From Paraescarpia echinospica (lineage: Eukaryota > Annelida > Polychaeta > Sabellida > Siboglinidae), in assembly GCA_020002185.1 (NCBI GenBank), contig CM034531.1, positions 79,911,738 through 79,975,737 on the forward strand: DNA of 64,000 nucleotides, given 5' to 3'. A program made the position numbers and the translations under genes. Position 1 is the stretch's first letter. Each line of letters begins with the position of its first letter. This document shows positions 15,117-23,839 of this stretch, in pieces. A model generated the notes under the pieces. The model worked only from the letters and a program-made list of their open reading frames with translations. It searched no databases and was not told the DNA's origin.

Positions 15117-15173
15117 CTACAGCAAGGTGTTTTGTCACCGGAAATGACCAGGTTGTAATTTCATATGTTGTAG

Positions 15174-16019
15174 TTTGAACACCTGTCCGAGTGTATGGAC
15201 GACGATACCTGTCATGCCAAATCACTACCACCAGCCGAGGGATCTCAAACGTTGAAAAGACATCTGAGTTACTCGGATGTCAGCGATGCTGATGATGAGG
15301 CAAGTGTAATTTGTTGTGGGTCGTGTAAATGGAGTAGTGATGACGACGACGATGATGATGATGTTGTTCACTGTAGTAGTGATTTACGGGAGAGTGTAGA
15401 GAAGATCAATGCCATTCAAAAACGTTCAGAGGAAATGATTGACGAAGATGTGTTTATAGCGACTATCTCCAACGCGTGCGTGCTCTACGCATCCAAGTCA
15501 ATGTGTCGTGAATACGAAGGTCTTTGCGAGTCACTGTACACCCTGGATCAGAGCAGAATCCTGAATGCTCTGAATGAGGCAATGGACCAAATCGGATATG
15601 CATCGCATACACCGGAGTGGGGTGACTATGTCATCCCACGAGTGAAAGAGACTCTGCGTGCGCGAGGTATATCCTTGCTGAATGAAGGTAAGGATGTACC
15701 AGCGAGAGCTAGTCTCAAAAAACAAGAAGACCACCTCACAGCGGAAATGAGGGACTTGTACCTGTTGTCCACAACTGCAGCCAACGCCTGTATTCGTCGT
15801 GTAGTCAACAGACTGGACCGTACCTTCGAAGATCAAGACGTTGACATGTACAGAGTGAGCAGTGAGTTGATCTATGACACTTTGAAGTGGACAGTGAGAC
15901 ATATGAGATTTAAAGCGGACTTCCCGGCGTGGGCACATGATACTATACCACGTGTCGAAGCCATCCTGTGCACTTGTGGCATGACACTGACGTCTGACGT
16001 CATGTCACCTGTGTCTTAA
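15174..16019 (+). CDS. Early protein of unknown function with internal duplication
   Basis: ATG at 15,195 gives 274 residues; the frame is open 21 nt upstream to an acceptor-like TTGTAG (15,171-15,173), in phase with the leader exon at 14,628. The N-terminus is acidic and serine-rich with an Asp8 run. Two ~70-residue segments appear to be an internal duplication: both have N-x-C, a helix with Leu-Ile/Asn-Ala-Leu type spacing, then an aromatic W(G/A) and D-x-(V/T)-IPRV(K/E) followed by a cysteine/glycine turn (near residues 95-160 and 190-265). I recognise no family. Probably an early regulatory or replication accessory protein, from position only. Confidence 0.55.
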   Translation, partial: FEHLSECMDDDTCHAKSLPPAEGSQTLKRHLSYSDVSDADDEASVICCGSCKWSSDDDDDDDDVVHCSSDLRESVEKINAIQKRSEEMIDEDVFIATISNACVLYASKSMCREYEGLCESLYTLDQSRILNALNEAMDQIGYASHTPEWGDYVIPRVKETLRARGISLLNEGKDVPARASLKKQEDHLTAEMRDLYLLSTTAANACIRRVVNRLDRTFEDQDVDMYRVSSELIYDTLKWTVRHMRFKADFPAWAHDTIPRVEAILCTCGMTLTSDVMSPVS

Positions 16020-16106
16020 TTAACAATGGTGTCTAACGAGAACTAAAACTGTCACTTACACTCATCATCATCATATAACCTTGTTCTTTTTTATTGTGTT
16101 TAATAG

Positions 16107-16715
16107 GATGACGGTGAATTAGGTCGAATACGTCGTGCGTATATGAATGACGACGATGATGATGATGATACGTCAATTACGTGGGCACCGAAAAAAAAGA
16201 TGCCTCGTCGAAGTCGTATCGAGGTGCCCTTGCATCGTCGCCTTCTCGAGGTTTTACACGAGCGTCATCAGCAGCAGCGTCCTCACACGACGTCACCGAT
16301 ATTCGACCTGACGTGTGATGACGTCACCCCCGTCGCGTCACCATCTCCTGATCTGCCATTAGACATGACCTGCGTTGACGACACACCACCACCATTGTCA
16401 GAATACGAAGAGCTCCAGAGCAATAAATTCATATTCGATCTTTCGCCCCATGGACTGTTGATATGGGCGACATTTCTGAACTGTATGCCGTTAGGGTATG
16501 GAGAGCCGTTTGATGCTATAGCGTCTCTACAGTATGATATAGCGCGTTTATCTAACGCGTTGTATTCGTCGACATCGACATCGACTACACTGAAGGAAGC
16601 GGTGGAGTGCTGTTGCCTTGACATTGCTCGTAACATAACCCGAGACGAGCATATGGACGCTGTAGTATCTATGATCCGTAGTCAAAATTATGATGATTTG
16701 CAATTTCAAAATTAG
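16107..16715 (+). CDS. Early protein of unknown function with repeated DLTC-type motifs
   Basis: ATG at 16,143 gives 190 residues, beginning with an Asp run and then a basic patch (PKKKMPRRSR, nuclear-localisation-like). The frame is open back to an acceptor-like TTTAATAG ending 16,106 and in phase with the leader exon. Residues ~55-85 hold two similar acidic segments, FDLTCDDVTP and LDMTCVDDTP, resembling SUMO-interaction motifs and also near-misses of LxCxE (Asp in place of Glu). The C-terminal ~90 residues look helical. No family recognised; probably a regulatory protein. Confidence 0.5.
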   Translation, partial: DDGELGRIRRAYMNDDDDDDDTSITWAPKKKMPRRSRIEVPLHRRLLEVLHERHQQQRPHTTSPIFDLTCDDVTPVASPSPDLPLDMTCVDDTPPPLSEYEELQSNKFIFDLSPHGLLIWATFLNCMPLGYGEPFDAIASLQYDIARLSNALYSSTSTSTTLKEAVECCCLDIARNITRDEHMDAVVSMIRSQNYDDLQFQN

Positions 16716-16726
16716 TTGTGTAGAAG

Positions 16727-16796
16727 GTTGCTATGACAAAGAGGAAATGCACCTCTACGTTGTTTGAGGTTAGTGGCGCCTCGTCATAGTAACCTT
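16727..16796 (+). other. Conserved hairpin element, copy 1
   Basis: Directly after the 190-codon ORF. Outer arms GGTTGCTATGAC and GTCATAGTAACC pair; an inner CCTC...GAGG stem closes a TACGTT-containing loop. A second copy of the core follows the polymerase gene (21,655-21,720), where the inner stem is CCCC...GGGG. Confidence 0.6.
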
Positions 16797-16888
16797 AACG
16801 TAGTAGTAGTAGTTTTCTATTTGAATATTATAGTAGTAGTAGTAGTTTTCGATTAGAATATTATAGTAGTAGTTTTCGATTTGAATAT

Positions 16889-16999
16889 TATACTCATTAC
16901 GGTTGTGTATCTTTAGTAGTGAGAAATAAAAGGTATATGTAATAGCCTTCTTGATTGTCCGTTGTTCTTTCGTTTCAAAGAGTGACTTTGCGGTATACG

Positions 17000-17030
<31 letters not shown>
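16889..17030 (+). terminator. Polyadenylation region of the early unit
   Basis: AATAAA at 16,925-16,930, preceded by TACTCATTACGGTTGTGTAT and followed by a TTTCGTTTC block and a CG/CA repeat. The same order of blocks recurs at 28,607-28,735 at the end of the late genes. GTA and CA simple repeats flank it. Confidence 0.6.
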
Positions 17031-17034
<4 letters not shown>

Positions 17035-17124
17035 GTTATCGATTTATACGTAGCCTACGTTATCACATAGTGTCTCCTATATAGACAATGTTTACACCAC
17101 CCCCACCCCACCCCTCCATGACGT

Positions 17125-20100
17125 ATGATATATAGAAATAGACAAGGATCCTTCGTTCCTTCAGTTGTAGATGGATGCGGCGTCATGAAGAAGCACGTTT
17201 GTCGTCACTGCGGTATCGTCAGCGATACATACGACGATTTGCAACGTCACGTCCGTCTAAGTCATTCATCTCTTCAGTCACCACGACTCGTCGAAGACGA
17301 TCATGCCTATTACAACAAAGCACCGTCGCGAGTGGCGCGATCTGCTGAATCCAAAAGAACCATCCCGCGATGTCAAGTATGTTCAAAAGAGTTCGCGAGA
17401 CCATACACCTTGTCACGTCACATGAAGACGTCATCATGTGGTAAGGTGCCCGTGGAGAAAAACCACCGCTGCGAGATTTGCGCACGTGAATTCACGAGAC
17501 GTGACAACTTGTTACAACATATCAAGGTATGTAGAAGACGAGAAGAAGAAGTCACGAGGAGGAGGAAGCCACGCAAGCGAGCGAGACGCGAAGAGCAACC
17601 ACGTGACGACAACGTCGATCCCATACATCCTCCCCCACAACTCCCTTTGACCGATCATCTGTCTTGTGATCTGCGAGATGTCGTTCGAGACCACTGGTCG
17701 ACCATCAGAAGCCACGTGACCAGAGGACCCGTTCAATCCACTTTCAATTACAGGTTGACGACACCGGACACGACTCATCTAGAATCATCCTTGAAGATCA
17801 TGTTTCAACAACAGAAACACACCTTTAAGATTAATTTGAGTTACGGATTTGTCTTGAGGAACAAGATCACCAATAGATTTCATTACTATCATTCATCATG
17901 TAACTGTTGCGGACGTTACCTCGATGAACCGTGTCTGATTACCAACGCCGAAGATTTTAATGCATTTCTGGAGCGTATCCGAGAAACAGACGTGTTGCAG
18001 TGGGCTATCAATCAACGTCCGAACAGTCAATGGGTATGCGAGGCGGTCACGAACGTCACCTTCTTCGTCAACCACATCGTACAGCATCCTATAGGATGCG
18101 TGGACATCACCCTTTCCAGATACATCAATAAGAACAATGCTGTCATCGGACTGGAAAGAGAAGCCAACAACAACAAGAAGTACACCGACAATCTGTGTTT
18201 CTTCCGTTGTCTGGCTCTACATCGCGGATGTGACCCACGTTACCTGGAACCCACTGTGAAGGTACTCTACGAGAAGTACGAAGACGGAGGAGGAGGAGTG
18301 TCTATGAAAGACTTTGAGGGAGTGACGATGGATGACCTCTATCGGATCGAGACCACCTTTGAGATCAACGTGTGCGTCTACACCCTCATCGAACCAACGG
18401 AAGTAGAAGGAGGAAAGACGACTGCCGAGCTCGTACGTCGTTCATTGTGTCACTATTCCGATACCTTGTACGTTAATGTGTACGAGACACACATTTCCTA
18501 TATACAAGACATCAATATGTACTGTCACACTTATCGTTGCAGGAAATGTGGTGACTCGTTGTGGAAAGACGCGTACCAACTAGAGAGACACGAGCGCACG
18601 TGTAAGGGGGGCGTGCGAACGATCTATCCTGGTGGTGTCTACCGTCCGACGCCGACAGTCTTCCAGCGTTTGGACGACGAAAACATTCATGTTCCCGAGT
18701 ATTTGCGCTACTACCCCTATCGTGCTACCTTCGACTTCGAGCTCTGGTTCGATACGTCACACCTTCCGTCGGACAGCGACAAGGTTCATTGGGTGTCTCG
18801 TCACGTACCGTTGAGTGTGTCACTGGCGAGTAACGTACCCGGATTCGAAGTAGCGCGATGTCTTATTACCGATGGTGATAGCGATAAGTTGGTGTCCGAT
18901 ATGATGTCCGTCCTTCAGTCTATGAGCAGTGCTGCCTACGAAGCCATGATAGACGATTACGAGAGCATCCTTCAAGAACTCGCGGAAGCGATCGTGACCT
19001 GGGACGAGCACGAGGCGGCAGCGGAAGCGGACAACGAGTCTAAGCGACAACCGACTAATCCCTACAAGACACTCATGGGTCAATTGTACGGTTGGCTTCA
19101 TCAGTTGCCCGTCATCGGATTCAACTCCAGCAGGTACGATCTGAACGTCATCAAACAGTTCCTGGTAACCTACTTCCTGTCCACACCGGAAGAAAGAGAG
19201 GAGGGAGAGGAGGAGGAGAAGGAGGAGGGTCCTGGAGACTTTCACGTGATCAAACGCGGCAACACGTTTATGTGTCTATCGACGGATGACCTGAAATTCC
19301 TCGATATGACTCATTATATCGCCCCGGGATTCTCGTATGATAAGTAGCTGAAAGCGTACGGTTGCGAGGTTACGAAAGGTCACTTCCCGTACGAATACAT
19401 GGACAGGTTGGAGAAACTCGACGACACCGCTCTCCCTCGCAAAGAGGCTTTTTTCAGTCGACTGAAGAACGAAGGCATTTCCGACGAGGACTATACCCGA
19501 TGTCAAGAGGCGTGGCGAGACAACGACATGAAGACGTTGCGAGATTTTCTCGTCTGGTACAATAACAGAGACGTCGTACCGTTCTTGGAGGCCATCGACA
19601 AACAGTTTGCCTTCTACCAACAACGCGGTCTCGACATGTTCAAACAAGCCATCAGTATACCCGGTTTGACCTTGGCCCACCTGTTCAACTATGGACCGTA
19701 GAAGACCTTCACCCTCTTCAACGAGACGAACAAGGATGTCCATCAACTGATCAGAGATAACATCGTCGGAGGATCTTCGCTCATCTTCACCAGACATCAC
19801 GAGAAAGGGGTCACGAAGATACGTCGGAACGATTACGGTGATGCGTCTCGGACGTGTCAGTCCATCGTGGGATATGATGCGAATGCATTGTACTTGTGGT
19901 CTCTATCGCAGGACATGCCGACGGGATGGTACACGCGACGACGGGAAGAGAAGGAGTTCCGACCGGAAGCAACACAGCCCACCGGACAGATGGCCGCCGA
20001 ATGGCTGTCGTGGGAGTCCGAAAGTACGGGACGCGTCATACGTCACCAGTCCAATGGTCGAGAGAAGCGCATCGGTAAACTCCTGGTGGACGGTTGGTGC

Positions 20101-21609
20101 AGTGAAACAAAGACGGCCTATCAGTTTCACGGATGCTTCTATCACGGATGTCCGTGCACCGGTCTTGAGGTCAACGAGGTCAACGGGAAACCCATAACTC
20201 AACTCCTCGCCGAAACACGAAAGAACACGAGCTACCTTCGTCACTTCATCAGGGTCGTCGAGATGTGGGAATGCGAGTGGAAGGTCACGAGACGCCGCGA
20301 TCCATGTGTGAAACTGTTTCTGGACGCCACCTTTCGCCGCCGCCGCCACCGCGTACCATGGAAGATGACGTCACAAGAGATCCTGACAGGGGTACGTAAT
20401 GGCACGGTTTTCGGAATGATTCAGTGCGACATTCGTGTATCGGAGGAATTGCGCGCGCACTTTGCCGAGATGCAGCCCATCTTCAAGAACATTCACATGA
20501 CCCGCGATGACCTCGGACCGTACATGCGTCGATACGCCGAAGAACACGACATCATGAAAACCCCGCGTCGCATGCTCATCGGAAGTTATCGTGGAGATAA
20601 GATCTTGCTCGCTACACCTCTCTTGCGATGGTATCTGGAACACGGACTGGAGGTGACCCACATCTATCAGGTCATCGAGTACACACCTATCGCCTGCTTC
20701 CGACGATTCGGTGAGGCGGTGTCCACTGCGCGTCGCGAAGGAGACGTCCACCCTGACAAGGCCATGATCGCGGACACCAACAAACTGATGGGGAATTCTT
20801 CCTATGGGAAATTTATAACCAACGTCGATAGGCACCGCGAAGTAAGGTACTGCACGGAGAAGAGAGCATCGATGGCGATCAACGATCGTCGCTTCCGGCA
20901 ACTCGACGTCGTGACCGACGATGCGTACGAGATAGAGATGCACAAGCGCACCGTCACATACTCCCTGCCAACACACGTGGGATTCTTCGTGTTGCAGTGG
21001 GCCAAACTGCGCATGTTGGAGTTCTACTACGACTTCATGGTCAGGTACGTGGAACTTCCGCTTTTCGAGTACTGCGAAACCGATACGGACAGCGCCTATT
21101 TGGCTCTAGCAGGTGAGTCCGTCGATGACCTCGTGACCCCGGAACTACGCGAAGACTACTATCGTCACAGCTCCGAATGGCTTCCGTCCGAATGTTGCGA
21201 TGAACATCGGACCGAGTACGTGCTCTGTCGACTGGCTGGACGTCCATGGAGCGGTACCGAGACGTGTTGCGAGGCGCGCAAGGCGTACGACAAGAGAACA
21301 CCTGGACTCTTCAAGGTCGAATGGTCTGGCGACTGTTTCCTGAGTCTGTGCAGCAAGACCTACTATTGTTCGGGTACGGTCGATAAATACAGCACCAAGG
21401 GTCTGAACAAGCGACTCAATACCGTCGACAAGCAGGCGTTCCTGGACGTGCTCACCAATCGACGGAGCGGAAGCGGAAACAACCGTGGCTTCCGAGTGAA
21501 TAAGTCGTCCGTGTTGACGTACATGCAGGAACGCGCGGCTTTGACCTACTTCTACGTAAAGCGCGTGGTCCACGAGGACGGAGTCACAACGGGACCGGTG
21601 GATGTGTGA
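17125..21609 (+). pseudogene. polB: Protein-primed DNA polymerase B (pPolB), two in-frame TAG codons
   Basis: A single frame of 1,495 codons, interrupted only by TAG at 19,345-19,347 and TAG at 19,699-19,701. N-terminus: C2H2-type zinc fingers (residues ~26-50, ~86-105, ~113-135), with another Cys/His cluster near 475-495. A block DNLCFFRCLALH (~360) is typical of animal Polinton polymerases. Exonuclease motifs: I FDFEL (~535), II NSSRYD (~666), III just before the first TAG. Polymerase motifs all present: A YDANALY (~916), B KLMGNSSYG (~1,225), C TDTDSAY (~1,317), and a KTYY near 1,410. It would copy the linear element from a protein-bound end. The first TAG falls at the exonuclease/polymerase boundary, so separate products would be truncated. 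The start may be 17,185 (Met21). Length and motif order match the family; loss of function is inferred from the stops. Confidence 0.93.
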
Positions 21610-21654
21610 TGATGATGATGATTGCCGTGGTGTAAGTCTACTCCGAAACACTAC

Positions 21655-21720
21655 TACTGATACAAAGAGGAAATGCGCCCCTACGTTAGTGGGGGTTATA
21701 GGCGCCGCTTTGTTGTCACG
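21655..21720 (+). other. Conserved hairpin element, copy 2
   Basis: Core ACAAAGAGGAAATGC, then CCCCTACGTTAGTGGGG, then TTATAGGCGCC, matching copy 1 at 16,727-16,796. The inner stem has changed from CCTC/GAGG to CCCC/GGGG, keeping pairing. Outer ACAAAG/CTTTGT arms replace those of copy 1. It lies just after the polymerase stop. Confidence 0.6.
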
Positions 21721-21794
21721 TGGTTAGTAGGCAGACAGTAGACAAAAAAAAGTTACTTAGACAGATGTCACGCAATCGGTCGTCATAGACCATC

Positions 21795-21965
21795 ATGTCA
21801 CGGATGCGAGCGGTCGTAGGAGTATCGATAGTAGGAACGATCGGAGTGTACCTGTACGTCCTATACGTCTTCTTGTACGTTCCCCTTCGCTCTTCGTGCG
21901 GTGGAGGTATAGTCGTATCATCTAACGTCACAGAGAACGCGACCGCCTACTACTACTACTACTAG
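21795..21965 (+). CDS. Small membrane protein, 56 residues
   Basis: ATG at 21,795, stop TAG at 21,963-21,965. Residues ~7-32 form one strong hydrophobic segment rich in Val, Ile and Tyr; the rest is short with two possible N-glycosylation sites (NVT, NAT) and a tail of five tyrosines. It is in the same frame as the ATPase that follows directly, and its CTACTAC...TAG end doubles as a good splice acceptor. It may be a real small ORF or simply an intron upstream of the ATPase. Confidence 0.35.
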   Translation: MSRMRAVVGVSIVGTIGVYLYVLYVFLYVPLRSSCGGGIVVSSNVTENATAYYYYY

Positions 21966-22559
21966 AAGATAGTCGCGGGTCCGACGGGGTGTGGTAAGAG
22001 TACCTTCGTGACGCGCGTTCTACGTCACGCCGCAAAGATGATAGATCCGCCTCCACAGAAGACGACGTGGTATTATGGAGAGTGGCAGAACGCCTACGCG
22101 TCCATAGACAACAATTTGGTACGATTCGAGGAAGGGTTGCCGAAGGGCGATTTCGATGCATCGACGCGAAACCTCGTGGTTATAGACGATCTGATGGCGG
22201 AAACGGATGAAAGGGTCACGACCTTGTTAACGAAAAAGAGTCATCATCAGAACACTTCCGTCCTCTATCTCGTACAGAACCTGTTTCCGAAAAACAAGGA
22301 GAGTCGTACGATCAGTCTGAACGCACAATACATGGTGGTCTTCAAGAATCCTCGTGACGCGTCGCAGATAGGTCACTTGGCGCGACAGATGTATCCGGGA
22401 CGCCTGAAGTTTGTACAGGAAGCGTTCAAAGACGCCACGTCATTACCATACGGTTATCTCCTGATCGATCTGAAACAGGACACACCCGAAGACATGCGTC
22501 TGCGTACGGCCATCTTTCCGGACGACGGTGTTCAGTACGTGTACCAGCCCAAGGTATAA
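21966..22559 (+). CDS. FtsK/HerA-type genome-packaging ATPase
   Basis: Open frame of 197 codons with Walker A GPTGCGKST beginning about five residues in, Walker B LVVIDDLM (~75-82), and a VLYLVQN sensor segment (~100), as in Polinton and adenovirus-like packaging ATPases. These pump DNA into capsids. No ATG precedes Walker A in frame: a TAG sits 18 nt upstream of the GPTG codons, and the first in-frame GTG (22,008) lies after the loop. A pyrimidine-rich CTACTACTACTACTAG just before 21,966 is a plausible acceptor, and a GTAAGT at 21,632 with an ATG at 21,602 (overlapping the polymerase end) is a phase-compatible donor exon. So the N-terminus is probably added by splicing; otherwise the gene is broken. 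Domain assignment is firm, gene structure is not. Confidence 0.85.
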   Translation, partial: KIVAGPTGCGKSTFVTRVLRHAAKMIDPPPQKTTWYYGEWQNAYASIDNNLVRFEEGLPKGDFDASTRNLVVIDDLMAETDERVTTLLTKKSHHQNTSVLYLVQNLFPKNKESRTISLNAQYMVVFKNPRDASQIGHLARQMYPGRLKFVQEAFKDATSLPYGYLLIDLKQDTPEDMRLRTAIFPDDGVQYVYQPKV

Positions 22560-22596
22560 GACGACTGCGCATGGGCATCGTCTCTTCAGTTGCAGG

Positions 22597-23007
22597 ATGT
22601 CGGAGCTCGTGAAGAGACATATCCTGTGCATACAGGCTCTCAACAGATACAAGAGCACGAAATTGAGATGAGCCATCATCAACAACGCCGACGCTGATCT
22701 CTTGTGTGCATTGGCCGAGTGCGCCTACAACATATTGAAGAAGAACATTCCCTTGACTCCTGTACAGAGACAACGTTTGAATAAATACAAAACAAAACTG
22801 CGCGAGTTGGCAGAGAGAGGTGCGACAGCGGACAGGAGACGTCGTATTCTGCTACAGGGCTTGGGACGAAGAAACGTACCGGTCGGGAGACGTCGTCGTC
22901 GAGGTAATAATAATAATAATAATAACCAGGTCGGAGAGGGTCAGACCGGTGGTTTCCTGGGTGCTTTGCTGGCACCCTTGCTAGTTCGGTTATTCTACCC
23001 TTGCTGA
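22597..23007 (+). pseudogene. Polinton small basic protein, in-frame TGA
   Basis: ATG at 22,597; an in-frame TGA at 22,669-22,671 breaks the frame, which is then open to 23,007. The conserved core reads LAECAYNILKKNIPLT followed by a basic helix (KYKTKLREL) and an Arg-rich tract, an Asn run, and a GGFLGALLAPLL tail. I recognise this pattern as a protein common in animal Polintons between ATPase and integrase. Its role is unknown; basic and hydrophobic-tailed, so possibly virion-associated. The stop most simply reflects one base change at an Arg codon. Confidence 0.7.
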
Positions 23008-23039
23008 AAGAGGTGCTACTCAAGTAGACGACAAGAAGG

Positions 23040-23663
23040 ATGGAACACGCACGGAAGATGGCCTTGGTAGATCCGCGACTGTTGGATAGTCTTCGCGCAC
23101 CACCGACGGATATCCTGGAACGGAAGGTACACGACCTCGATAACGAGATGAAAGTCATACTCGACAGACAGGATATCACCGAAGGAGACAAGGTTATGAT
23201 GTATAATCAAGTGTTGCAACGCTACAACACGTTGTCCAATCGTCACGCGCGAGAACCGCTGCGCGTGATGAACGTGGAGACGCCGCCGCCACCACCACCA
23301 CCACCACCATCATCGCCAGTTGACGCAGCGGCGGCGGCGGCAATTGTCCCGCCGCCCTCGCCTCCGGCGGGGGCGGTAGGTGTAGAAGCGGAAGTTGTCA
23401 ACAGCGTTCCAAAAGCCCTTCGAGGCAAAGCCACGCAACTGATGGATCGTCTCAAAGGAGGAGGAGACGTCACGTGGAACGCACGCGGAGAGCTCATGTA
23501 CAGAGGAGCAGCGGTACGCGGAAGTAACATGGTTGATCTCGTAAACGATGTCCTACGCAAGCGCAAGACCGCCAGCAATCCGACGGGATGGCAGATGTTT
23601 GCGCGTCAACTCGGTGACTCGAACGTACCCATGGAGTTGGTGGGTAACCAGGACAGGAAATGA
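23040..23663 (+). CDS. Polinton conserved protein with proline/alanine linker; possible premature stop
   Basis: 207 residues from ATG 23,040. N-terminal helical part (KMALVDPRLLDSLR, then EMKVILD and a YNQVLQRYN segment), a low-complexity Pro9/Ala linker near residues 80-115, then a C-terminal domain with GELMYRG and GSNMVDLVNDVLR. This order is familiar from other animal Polintons, but the function is unknown. After TGA at 23,661-23,663 the same frame stays open for about 63 more codons (to ~23,855) encoding a basic helix-like segment (QQAQKKSAVAVAAARSL) and a Lys-rich tail, so the TGA may be premature. Confidence 0.65.
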   Translation: MEHARKMALVDPRLLDSLRAPPTDILERKVHDLDNEMKVILDRQDITEGDKVMMYNQVLQRYNTLSNRHAREPLRVMNVETPPPPPPPPPSSPVDAAAAAAIVPPPSPPAGAVGVEAEVVNSVPKALRGKATQLMDRLKGGGDVTWNARGELMYRGAAVRGSNMVDLVNDVLRKRKTASNPTGWQMFARQLGDSNVPMELVGNQDRK

Positions 23664-23839
23664 CACATTCAGCAGGCGCAAAAGAAGAGCGCGGTAGCGG
23701 TAGCGGCTGCACGATCGCTCGATAGAGCGCGACGAACCCTGCAGTGGACACCCCTCACGCGTCGTCCACGGATGGACTCGTCTTCTACCCCATTCCCCAC
23801 GCCACCGCGGGAAGGTCGTAAGAAGAAGAAGAAGACATC

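Noticed and set aside
18820..19800. Minus-strand frames of 141-201 codons over the polymerase (also 20,371-20,976 and 27,340-27,957)
   Set aside because: Antisense shadows of real rightward Polinton genes with strong codon bias.
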